Shown here: in pieces, positions 1 to 6,421 of the stretch | How the letters are laid out: the number at the start of each line of letters is the position of its first letter | Numbering within the stretch: the first letter of the stretch is position 1 | DNA from: a bacterium | Lineage (GTDB): Bacteria > UBP14 > UBA6098 > B30-G16 | Assembly (NCBI GenBank): GCA_030620455.1 | Contig: JAUXEQ010000031.1 | Coordinates: 1 to 10,578 of the forward strand | Direction: 5' to 3' | DNA length: 10,578 nt | Notes under the pieces: generated by a model | What the model was told of the DNA's origin: nothing | Database searches by the model: none | What the model saw: only the letters and a program-made list of their open reading frames with translations | Position numbers and translations under genes: made by a program

Positions 1-1206
1 AGTGGCGATTCTACCCATAACTGGTCTCTTCATCCTATCTCGATCTCCACCTGCACCGAAAATAACAATCACTCGATCCTTTGTAATGCTTCTCATGGTT
101 ACAAGAAGATTTCGCAACGCTTCAGGAGTATGTGCGTAATCTATAACTACACCGAAAGCCTGTCCCAAATCGACCAGTTGAACGCGTCCCTTCATTGCTT
201 TAAATTCCTCTATTGCCTTAATTATAATTTCCGCTTCATACTCTAACGCAAGGGATGTCGTCATTGAGGCTAGAATATTGTAAATATTAAATTCTCCAAT
301 TAATTCTGTCGTAATATCGAATTTTCCCCATGGAGATTTAACTTTAAATCTACTTCCATATATCCCAGTATCTATTTGTTCTGCAATAACATCGGCAGAA
401 CTATTATGGATTCCGAATGTCCACATATCTCCGGGAACACATTGTGCGACAACATCATAAACTTCATCATCAGCATTAATAATCGATAGCGATGATTTTG
501 GTAGGTTATGGAAAAGGATACATTTGGCATCTAAATACGATTTCATATCTCCATGATAGTCGAGGTGATCTTGAGAAAGATTAGTGAATATTGCGACTTC
601 AAATGGTACACCCCAAACTCGTTTCTGTGACAACCCATGAGATGACACCTCCATTGTCACAGTTTCTATCTCGTGTTCTTGCATCTGAGATAAAATTTTC
701 CATAATAATTCGGCGTTGGGAGTTGTAATTGGCAAGTTTTTGTATAATCCATCCTCGAACATATAACCGAGAGTTCCGATCAAACCTGCTTTTTCTTTCG
801 ATTTCGTGAGTATCTCCCATAGCAAATGCGTTACAGTTGTTTTCCCATTTGTTCCTGTTACACCTATTATTCTTTTTGGAATTCGACCGTATAACTCTTT
901 CAAACCAAGAGCCAGAGTTTCTCTTGCATCTTTGCACTTAATAATCGGAACTTCCTGAAAGATTTCTGAATACTCGAGAGAAACAATTAATCCTTTTGCT
1001 CCCCTCGACAATGCATCAGAAATAAAATCGTGTCCATCGTATGTCAGCCCTTTTATAGCTACGAAAGCAAATCCCGGCTGGATTTCTCTGGAATCGCTTG
1101 TAATACCCATAAATGGACAGTCTATTAGTTTGCCTGAAACTTCACAGTCCAAGCTTTGAGCAATTTTATCGAATACATCACATATTGTTTTCATTAATTT
1201 CGGCAT
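1..1206 (-). CDS. murE: UDP-N-acetylmuramyl-tripeptide synthetase MurE, 5' part (C-terminus outside window)
   Basis: Cytoplasmic Mur ligase that adds the third amino acid (meso-diaminopimelate or lysine) to UDP-MurNAc-L-Ala-D-Glu with ATP. I translated 402 codons without a stop up to the left edge. The N-terminal domain has TSDSREIQPGFAFVAIKG near residue 37. The ATP P-loop GTNGKTT is at 118-124, with TTPNAE at 161-166, EVSSHGL at 186-192 and TNLSQDHLDYHGDM at 208-221. K228 in YLDAK fits the carbamylated lysine of the family. The C-terminal domain starts with DYAHTPEAL (356-364) and FGAGGDRDRMKRPVM (383-397). The family is about 490 residues long, so roughly 90 are missing. These include the DNPR-type motif that separates diaminopimelate from lysine enzymes, so the substrate cannot be told here. 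The first ATG is chosen; it lies 2 nt after the ftsI stop, with AGGA about 14 nt upstream. An ATG at codon 5 (1194) is a possible alternative. Confidence 0.96.
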   Translation of the reverse strand, partial: MPKLMKTICDVFDKIAQSLDCEVSGKLIDCPFMGITSDSREIQPGFAFVAIKGLTYDGHDFISDALSRGAKGLIVSLEYSEIFQEVPIIKCKDARETLALGLKELYGRIPKRIIGVTGTNGKTTVTHLLWEILTKSKEKAGLIGTLGYMFEDGLYKNLPITTPNAELLWKILSQMQEHEIETVTMEVSSHGLSQKRVWGVPFEVAIFTNLSQDHLDYHGDMKSYLDAKCILFHNLPKSSLSIINADDEVYDVVAQCVPGDMWTFGIHNSSADVIAEQIDTGIYGSRFKVKSPWGKFDITTELIGEFNIYNILASMTTSLALEYEAEIIIKAIEEFKAMKGRVQLVDLGQAFGVVIDYAHTPEALRNLLVTMRSITKDRVIVIFGAGGDRDRMKRPVMGRIAT

Positions 1207-1208
1207 CG

Positions 1209-3314
1209 TTATAATTCTTTGTCCTGACATTCTAATTTGACCTTTAAATTTTTTGGTACCTGAACATACGGTTCAGGAAATTGCTCTCGAATTGTGCCAT
1301 ACCCGATTAATTCGAAATCCAACCCAATCTCGGTAAGCTTTTTAATTGCAGTTCTAACAGATAAATTCGTTAAATTAGGAACCAAAACAGAATCCAAAGT
1401 GTTAATCGTATTGTTTCCCAAATAAATAGTAACTGTATCTTTACTTCGTAATTTTATTCTTGGAGATGGTAGTTGTGCAACAACAAATTCACCAACACCA
1501 GATAATTTTCCTATAAGTCCTCTTTCGTTGAGTATTGATAATGCTTGATTTGGATTCATATTTTTGATATCTGGAACATGTATTTCGTATTCATTATTGG
1601 ATTTAATTGTCAATTTCTGTGAGCGTGAGGAAGCAAATATACCTGCGCTAATTGCTTTTTCAATAATAGATCTGAAAACGGGGGCTGCCACAGAACCTCC
1701 ATAATGCCTGCCAGCCTTTGGATTATCTACTACAACAATTCCTATTATGTATGGGTCTTCTAATGGGGCTATTCCCAAAAACGAAGAGTAATATTTGTTC
1801 TTATCATACCTTCGATTATCCTCACTAAACTTATGAGTAGTTCCGGTTTTACCTGCAATTTTTATAAATGGGGACTTGGCAGCCCTACCTGTTCCTCTGT
1901 TAACAACTTCGCCTAATACAGAAAGAATTGAATCCGCAACAAAATCTGGGATGACTTGTCTTACAAGAATTGGTTCTCTCCTTAAAACAACCTGATTATC
2001 GAAACTAACTATCTCTTCAACTATAAACGGTTGCATTAACTTCCCGTGATTTGCAATTACTCCGTATGCTCGTAAAAGTTGCAAAGCTGTGGAAGAAATC
2101 TCGTAACCCATGGGCAAAGTTAACATCGTCGTCGCACTCCATTTCTCTGGTGGACGAAGAACACCATCCATTTCTCCTGGAAAATCGATGTTAGTGATTG
2201 TTCCAAACCCAAATCGCTTTGCGTATTTGTAGAGAGTTTTTTTTGTTAGTTTTTGAGCTATCTTAACTATTCCAATGTTACTTGAATAGATGAGAACTTC
2301 TGCTGCTGTAATTAAACCCATTGGTTTAACATCTTCTACTTCACGGCTATCGAACTGACATATTCCCAAACCAGCGTCTATTGTATCACCAAGCTCAATC
2401 TTGTTTTCAGTTAATGCTGCGCTCATCGTAACACTTTTGAACATTGAACCCGGTTCAAATACATCTGTAACAGCTCGGTTTCTTCGATGATCTTCAGGAT
2501 ATTCATTAGGCTTGTTGGGATCATAATTCGGAAAGGAAGCCTTCGAGAGAATTTCCCCTGTTAGTGGATCTAAAAAAATTGCTGTTGCAGCATCAGCTTT
2601 GTTTTTTTCTACTGCTTGTTCCAATTCCCTTTCAACCAACTCCTGAAGCCTAATATCGATTGTTGTATAGAGATCATTACCCGGAACAGTTGGTTCTTTC
2701 GTATTCTCTGGGAGAGGATATGTTCTACCGATTGCATCGATTACTATTATTCTATCCGAGGATTTCCCGGAAAGTTTTTCGTCATAGTATAATTCTAATC
2801 CTTCCAATCCTTTCCCATCGGTACCAACAAAACCAATAACCGACGATCCGACTTTTCCTTGTGGGTAGATACGGTTGAACTTTGGAATGACAAAAATCCC
2901 TGGGAGTTGAGATTCTTTAACCTCCAATCCAAGTTCAGGAGAAACTGTACGCTCGATATAAACAAAATATTTTTTCTGCCCTGTGTTTATTTTTTCCCCG
3001 TAAAAACCGATAGGTTTTCGAAAAATTCTGCAAAGAACAGAATCCACATAATTTGTATCGATAATGCATGTTGGGTCGGCATGTATGTCGTAGAAAAGGT
3101 TGTTAATTGCCAATGGAATTCCGTTGCGATCGAATATATTTCCTCTGGGAGCTGGGGTTGGCTTTTTCCTTAATTGCTGAACTTTGGCAAGATTTTTGTA
3201 TAAATCCACGGAAAAAATCTGAATTGCCACAAGCTTTGAAATCAGAACTATAACTAATATAGCCCAAACGATAATAATCCCCACCAGCTGATCGCTTTTT
3301 TTTGAAGCAATCAT
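1209..3314 (-). CDS. ftsI: Septal peptidoglycan transpeptidase FtsI/PBP3 with two PASTA domains
   Basis: Class B penicillin-binding protein that cross-links septal peptidoglycan, acting on the outer face of the inner membrane with FtsW and FtsL. From the ATG at 3314 it has 701 residues: one membrane segment (about 11-34), then the PBP dimer domain starting at APRGNIFDRNG (55-65). The transpeptidase domain has the three active-site motifs: SMFK (Ser290, Lys293), SSN (344-346) and KTGT (489-492). Two PASTA repeats follow, at about 579-633 and 645-695, each opening with VP(D/N)(I/L). The frame is open to a GTG at 3326, but there the purine-rich tract directly abuts the start codon. The ATG at 3314 sits 11 nt after GGAG, so I prefer it. 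The gene lies 23 nt after the ftsL stop and 2 nt before murE. PASTA tails are well known on PBPs of Gram-positives, and on division PBPs of some diderms. The assignment is firm; FtsI rather than a SpoVD-like paralogue follows from the operon position. Confidence 0.96.
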   Translation of the reverse strand: MIASKKSDQLVGIIIVWAILVIVLISKLVAIQIFSVDLYKNLAKVQQLRKKPTPAPRGNIFDRNGIPLAINNLFYDIHADPTCIIDTNYVDSVLCRIFRKPIGFYGEKINTGQKKYFVYIERTVSPELGLEVKESQLPGIFVIPKFNRIYPQGKVGSSVIGFVGTDGKGLEGLELYYDEKLSGKSSDRIIVIDAIGRTYPLPENTKEPTVPGNDLYTTIDIRLQELVERELEQAVEKNKADAATAIFLDPLTGEILSKASFPNYDPNKPNEYPEDHRRNRAVTDVFEPGSMFKSVTMSAALTENKIELGDTIDAGLGICQFDSREVEDVKPMGLITAAEVLIYSSNIGIVKIAQKLTKKTLYKYAKRFGFGTITNIDFPGEMDGVLRPPEKWSATTMLTLPMGYEISSTALQLLRAYGVIANHGKLMQPFIVEEIVSFDNQVVLRREPILVRQVIPDFVADSILSVLGEVVNRGTGRAAKSPFIKIAGKTGTTHKFSEDNRRYDKNKYYSSFLGIAPLEDPYIIGIVVVDNPKAGRHYGGSVAAPVFRSIIEKAISAGIFASSRSQKLTIKSNNEYEIHVPDIKNMNPNQALSILNERGLIGKLSGVGEFVVAQLPSPRIKLRSKDTVTIYLGNNTINTLDSVLVPNLTNLSVRTAIKKLTEIGLDFELIGYGTIREQFPEPYVQVPKNLKVKLECQDKEL

Positions 3315-3337
3315 TATCTCGATCACTCCCTGCTACT

Positions 3338-3766
3338 TTATATATTGCCAAACAATTCTTCTCCATTTATATTGACATTATTGTCGTCTTTTGGTAATGA
3401 ATTTCCATTAAGAAATTTCAGTAATTTCCCAAGACCAGCATAATTGCATGTTTTTCCCTTATCATAAGATAGGATTTTAACAATAATTAGATTTTCTGGA
3501 GACGTGAATTCCATATTTCGGAATTCCTTAGCCAAACCTTCAATTCTACCCCTCGAAGCGAGACCCGCTATTTGCGTTTCTAATTCTACATTCATAGTTC
3601 GTAATACTGCAAGTTCTTCTTCCTGTTGAGAAATATCTCTGCACAAAGTTACCATTCTACTGCGTTCCCAAACCATAAATATTGCAAGAATACATCCAAC
3701 AAGAACTAACATTAAAACCTTCGAATATTTAATTGTTACAGGTGTAATTTTTATCAAACCATTCAT
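3338..3766 (-). CDS. ftsL: FtsL-like septal protein
   Basis: Small bitopic membrane protein of 142 residues in the position where dcw clusters carry ftsL. It has a short basic cytoplasmic N-terminus, one membrane segment at about 17-33, and a helical region rich in E, Q, L and R at about 38-75 that should form a coiled coil. The stretch RIEGLAKEFRNMEFTSPENLIIV (74-96) looks like the C-terminal part of FtsL proteins, where 'RIE..A...LGM..P' is common. FtsL pairs with FtsB and recruits or activates FtsW-FtsI at the septum. The last ~45 residues, rich in Asn and Asp, have no motif I recognise and make it longer than many FtsL proteins. Its ATG overlaps the rsmH stop (ATGA), and GAGGTG lies 5 nt upstream, so translation is probably coupled. 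FtsL sequences diverge strongly, so the name rests on topology, the short motif and gene order. Confidence 0.82.
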   Translation of the reverse strand: MNGLIKITPVTIKYSKVLMLVLVGCILAIFMVWERSRMVTLCRDISQQEEELAVLRTMNVELETQIAGLASRGRIEGLAKEFRNMEFTSPENLIIVKILSYDKGKTCNYAGLGKLLKFLNGNSLPKDDNNVNINGEELFGNI

Positions 3767-4707
3767 TGCAACACCTCAACTTTTTCAGCGGCTCGAAGGT
3801 GTGCGGATCTCGCTCGAGGATTTTTCTCTATCTCATCCGCTCGAGAAATTAAAGGCTTCTTGGTCAAAACTTTTAATGTCTTCCTGTGACCACATCTACA
3901 AACTGGCATCCTTGGTGGACAAATGCAGTCTTTGGATTCTTGCAAGAAATAATTCTTGACTATCCTATCTTCTCCTGAGTGATAGCTTATTACTACCACT
4001 CGTCCACCAGTTTTTAATATCTTAACAGCTCCGTATAGACCTGATTTAAGGTTTTCATATTCATTATTAACTTCTATTCTTATAGCCTGAAAAACCCTAG
4101 GGATTACATCATTCCACAGTTTTTTGGGGTATGAAATCATAACTATTTCTGTGAATTTTAATGTATCTCCTATCGGAGAAACACTCCTTGCTTTGAGAAT
4201 ATTAAAAATGAGTTTATTAGTTTCTCTTAAATCGCAATAGTTTTTAAAAATCTGCGAAAGCTTATCGGCAGGATATTTATTTAAAACAGTGAAAGCAGAC
4301 TTTTTTTGATCTATATCAAAGCGCATATCCAATGGACCCTTACGCTTGAATGAAAATCCTCTCTTTGGATCTTCAACATGTTCATTTCGAAGTCCAATAT
4401 CGAAAACAACTCCATCGACATATTTTACATCAACTTCTTCTCTCACAATTCTTTCAACCTCGGCGAAATTGCCTCTTATTATTTGAATTCGCTTCCCAAA
4501 TTTTTTTAGTCTTGTTTTTGAGTTTATTAACGCCAAAGGGTCCAAATCAATTCCAATAACTCTTCCATTCGAATCCAGACTTTCGAGTATCTTTTCGGCG
4601 TATCCACCGTCCCCCAATGTAGCATCGATGTATATACCGTCCTTTTTAGTTAATAAGTACTCAAGAACCTTATCCGTCAGAACGCTCTGATGTCTCTGAG
4701 TTTGCAT
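3763..4707 (-). CDS. rsmH: 16S rRNA (cytosine(1402)-N4)-methyltransferase RsmH (MraW)
   Basis: SAM-dependent enzyme that N4-methylates C1402 of 16S rRNA in the decoding centre. Its 314 residues match the family length. Visible motifs are HQSVLTDKVLEYL near the start, the SAM-binding motif DATLGDGGYAEKI (28-40), GIDLDP (52-57), RGFSF..KGPLDMRFD (116-131), RVFQAIRIEVNNE (204-216), ISYHSGEDRIVKNYF (240-254) and NPRARSAHLRAAEK (296-309). A Cys cluster (C261, C263, C270, C272) lies before the last motif; similar CxCP...CxCG stretches occur in homologues. The usual DLGVSS motif reads DIGLRN (103-108), and the usual ISFHSLEDR reads ISYHSGEDR, so this copy is somewhat divergent. The start codon lies inside the mraZ coding region, a 38-nt overlap. 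Only a weak GAGGA sits about 13 nt upstream, but the start agrees with the typical distance to the HxSVL motif. Confidence 0.95.
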   Translation of the reverse strand: MQTQRHQSVLTDKVLEYLLTKKDGIYIDATLGDGGYAEKILESLDSNGRVIGIDLDPLALINSKTRLKKFGKRIQIIRGNFAEVERIVREEVDVKYVDGVVFDIGLRNEHVEDPKRGFSFKRKGPLDMRFDIDQKKSAFTVLNKYPADKLSQIFKNYCDLRETNKLIFNILKARSVSPIGDTLKFTEIVMISYPKKLWNDVIPRVFQAIRIEVNNEYENLKSGLYGAVKILKTGGRVVVISYHSGEDRIVKNYFLQESKDCICPPRMPVCRCGHRKTLKVLTKKPLISRADEIEKNPRARSAHLRAAEKVEVLQ

Positions 4708-5167
4708 TTTTTGCTCGTTTTCCTCGGATTAGCGAACCAAAGAACATTTTGGCTCCTGAATCATAATCTGTCTTACTTTTCTCTTTAAATTCTGAATACT
4801 TTTTCAGATCCCAAACTTCTATCCAATCCACAACACCGAGGATTAAAGTCTCATCTCTAATATTGCTTTCTTCTTGCAAAATCTGCGGAATAAGAATTCT
4901 GCCCTGAGTATCAACGCTTGTATAATGAGCCCACGATGCAAATTCTCGATAAAAATTCAATCCATCTTCAAAGGAAAGATAAGATGGATCAAAATTATTG
5001 ATGAATTCCTCAAATTTATTAGTAGGGAAAATTGAGAGACATCCTCCAATACCTTTGGTAATAACGAACTCAGTATAACCTAAACCTATACCAGCCTTCA
5101 TCATTTTTGCAGGAAGAGCTATTCTTCCCTTTTCATCAATTTTATGTATATACCTGCCTGCAAACAT
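4670..5167 (-). CDS. mraZ: MraZ, transcriptional regulator of the dcw cluster
   Basis: DNA-binding protein of the AbrB/SpoVT swapped-hairpin type, which forms rings and represses its own operon in characterised bacteria. Two copies of the hairpin motif are visible: GRYIHKIDEKGRIALPAKM (residues 4-22) and YTSVDTQGRILIPQILQEE (82-100), each with the D..GR..(L/I)P core. It is the first gene of the mra/dcw operon, the usual place. Its likely operator, three TGG-starting 10-bp repeats, is in the 5' leader. At 165 residues it is about 20 longer than most MraZ proteins. The extra C-terminal tail (about 147-165, with basic RGKRAKN followed by an S/E-rich end) is encoded mostly in the region that overlaps rsmH. 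The ATG is followed by the family-typical MFxGxY; AAGGGGG lies about 13 nt upstream, a rather long spacing. Confidence 0.95.
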   Translation of the reverse strand: MFAGRYIHKIDEKGRIALPAKMMKAGIGLGYTEFVITKGIGGCLSIFPTNKFEEFINNFDPSYLSFEDGLNFYREFASWAHYTSVDTQGRILIPQILQEESNIRDETLILGVVDWIEVWDLKKYSEFKEKSKTDYDSGAKMFFGSLIRGKRAKNANSETSERSDG

Positions 5168-5218
5168 GTTAAGTCCAAAACCCCCTTAAGACTTGCATTT
5201 TATTTCTATGCATTACAG

Positions 5219-5248
5219 CCACTTACCACTTCTCCCCATCTTTCCCCA
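5219..5248 (-). promoter_or_regulatory. MraZ operator: three tandem 10-bp repeats
   Basis: Read on the minus strand, three units follow without gaps: TGGGGAAAGA (5248-5239), TGGGGAGAAG (5238-5229) and TGGTAAGTGG (5228-5219). Characterised MraZ proteins bind TGGGN repeats separated by 5 nt, which is the same 10-bp period. The third unit is degenerate (TGGTA). The array sits in the leader between the predicted promoter and mraZ, as reported for Escherichia coli. A further GGGGAAAA lies out of register between the -35 and -10 boxes (5280-5273). Confidence 0.8.
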
Positions 5249-5260
5249 TATTTATACACA

Positions 5261-5288
5261 ATAATATGAGTATTTTCCCCGTTGTCAA
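5261..5288 (-). promoter_or_regulatory. Predicted promoter of the mraZ/dcw operon
   Basis: On the minus strand TTGACA (5288-5283) is followed after 16 nt by TATTAT (5266-5261), a good sigma-70-type pair. Transcription would start near 5254, just before the MraZ repeats, leaving a leader of about 90 nt before mraZ. An overlapping TATAAA (5256-5251) is a less well spaced alternative -10. Confidence 0.65.
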
Positions 5289-5314
5289 GGACATTTTTCC
5301 TTAAATAATTTTTT

Positions 5315-5344
5315 TTGTCTATTACTATTTTAGACACAGATAAT
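5315..5344 (+). promoter_or_regulatory. Possible clpP promoter with inverted repeat
   Basis: TTGTCT (5315-5320) and GATAAT (5339-5344), 18 nt apart, could be the -35 and -10 of clpP, about 90 nt before its start. TGTCTA (5316-5321) and TAGACA (5331-5336) form a perfect 6-bp inverted repeat with a 9-nt spacer inside this promoter, so a regulator could bind there. In this AT-rich gap the match is only suggestive. Confidence 0.3.
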
Positions 5345-5424
5345 GATTTTTATCGACCGTAATAAGAATCCTATACGGAAATCCCTTGCAGTTTAGTAAT
5401 TATATAGCAAATTAGTTTGGTCAC

Positions 5425-5434
5425 AAAGGAGGTG
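5425..5434 (+). promoter_or_regulatory. Strong Shine-Dalgarno sequence of clpP
   Basis: AAAGGAGGTG is a nearly perfect complement to the 16S rRNA 3' end and ends 2 nt before the clpP ATG. It supports the start at 5437, and therefore the reality of the N-terminal extension of this ClpP. Confidence 0.8.
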
Positions 5435-5436
5435 AA

Positions 5437-6087
5437 ATGGATATTGAAAAGCTATTATACGATGTTAAATCCTATTATGAAGGTATTATAGACCAATTAG
5501 TTCCGATAGTAGTCGAGCAAACTGCAAGAGGTGAAAGAGCATACGATATATTCTCCCGACTTCTAAAGGATCGAATAATATTTTTGGGAACTATGATAAA
5601 CGATGTGGTCTCAAACCTTGTTGTAGCTCAGATTTTATTCTTGGAGGCTGAGGACCCTAATAAACCAATATCTCTATATATAAATTCTCCAGGTGGAGAT
5701 GTAACCTCAGGATTGGCTATTTATGATACGATGCAATTTTCGAGAGCACCTATTTCCACAACTGCAATCGGTCAGGCTGCATCGATGGGCGCAATTCTCC
5801 TTGCTGGTGGTGAAAAAGGGAAAAGATCGGCTCTTCCCAATGCAAGGATAATGATTCACCAACCGTGGGGTGGTGTTCAAGGTCAGGTTAGCGATATAGA
5901 AATACATACTAAGGAGTACCAAAGACTTAAGATTTTACTTCATGAAATTTTGGCAAGGCACACTGGTCAAACACTTAAAAAAATTAGTAAAGATGCAGAT
6001 AGAAACTACTTTTTGACAGCCGAGGAAGCCCTTGAATACGGGCTTATCGATAAGATTTTCGATAAAACTGAACTTCCAAAAGGTTAA
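5437..6087 (+). CDS. clpP: ATP-dependent Clp protease proteolytic subunit ClpP, Asn at the triad Asp position
   Basis: Cytoplasmic serine protease that forms a double seven-membered barrel and degrades proteins fed by ClpX or ClpA/C ATPases. The 216 residues include VVEQTARGERAYDIFSRLLKDRIIFLG (25-51), SPGGDVTSG (84-92), the nucleophile Ser116 in GQAASMGA and His141 in MIHQPWGG. Aligned by hand with the E. coli and Bacillus enzymes, the third triad residue (Asp of ERDRF or DRDNF) falls on Asn190 in KDADRNYF (codon AAC at 6004-6006). Asn at this place is known from the ClpP1 form of Listeria, so the enzyme may be low in activity or depend on a partner, but it is not obviously dead. About 20 residues precede the conserved LVPIVVEQT start, probably a propeptide. 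The gene is divergent from the mraZ operon and no Clp ATPase lies beside it in the window. Confidence 0.96.
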   Translation: MDIEKLLYDVKSYYEGIIDQLVPIVVEQTARGERAYDIFSRLLKDRIIFLGTMINDVVSNLVVAQILFLEAEDPNKPISLYINSPGGDVTSGLAIYDTMQFSRAPISTTAIGQAASMGAILLAGGEKGKRSALPNARIMIHQPWGGVQGQVSDIEIHTKEYQRLKILLHEILARHTGQTLKKISKDADRNYFLTAEEALEYGLIDKIFDKTELPKG

Positions 6088-6154
6088 CAATATTATCATC
6101 TTCATTATATTCTTATTCTTGAAAATTTTTTCAAAACAATATGATACTATCGAC

Positions 6155-6171
6155 TTTTATATGATATAAAA
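6155..6171. repeat. Perfect palindrome, possible operator
   Basis: TTTTATAT-G-ATATAAAA has 8-bp arms around a single central base. It lies about 185 bp before the predicted exbB -35 box and 70 bp after clpP. It could be a regulator site, but low-complexity AT sequence makes chance palindromes likely. Confidence 0.3.
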
Positions 6172-6339
6172 AATCTATAAGTTAAAAATTTGGAATAAAG
6201 TTCATAAAATAATATAGGAAATCAGGTTTTTTGGGTCTCAGAAAAGTACTAATCTATTTCACTTTCTTTAAAAGCTTGATTATAAAAATAATCTATTGTT
6301 ATTCTTAATCGATGAAACCTAGATTATCCTAAAAACAAT

Positions 6340-6369
6340 TTGACATAAAAATTTTTATTTCTTTATTTT
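6340..6369 (+). promoter_or_regulatory. Candidate promoter of the exbB-exbD-exbD-tonB operon
   Basis: TTGACA (6340-6345) and TATTTT (6364-6369) are separated by 18 nt. Transcription would start near 6376, giving a leader of about 45 nt to exbB with AGGAG 8 nt before its ATG. The -35 is consensus; the -10 is a moderate match. Confidence 0.45.
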
Positions 6370-6421
6370 GAAAGATATTTAAGCCAATAATTTTAAAACA
6401 ATATAGAAAGGAGCATTTTCG

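Larger units (their letters stand above)
6088..6421. other. AT-rich intergenic region between clpP and exbB
   Basis: I see no coding region or RNA gene in these 334 nt. It holds an AT-only inverted repeat just after clpP (6119-6134, TTGAAAA/TTTTCAA), a perfect 17-nt palindrome (6155-6171), a candidate promoter (6340-6369) and the exbB ribosome binding site (AGGAG, 6409-6413). There is no GC-rich hairpin with a T-tract, so no standard terminator for clpP is visible. Confidence 0.7.

Noticed and set aside
599..937. Open frame on the minus strand inside murE
   Set aside because: It lies in another frame of murE, whose own translation is a full match to the Mur ligase family; the predicted product is low in plausible protein features.
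3315..3326. GTG start for ftsI, giving 705 residues
   Set aside because: The purine-rich tract directly abuts the GTG, leaving no spacing, while the ATG four codons downstream has GGAG at a usable distance.
3103..3366. Open frame on the minus strand across the ftsL/ftsI junction
   Set aside because: It overlaps the real ftsL end and ftsI start in a different frame and has no recognisable motif.
5219..5248. Short tandem repeats read as a CRISPR or satellite
   Set aside because: The units are only 10 bp long, three in number, without spacers, and sit exactly where an MraZ operator belongs.
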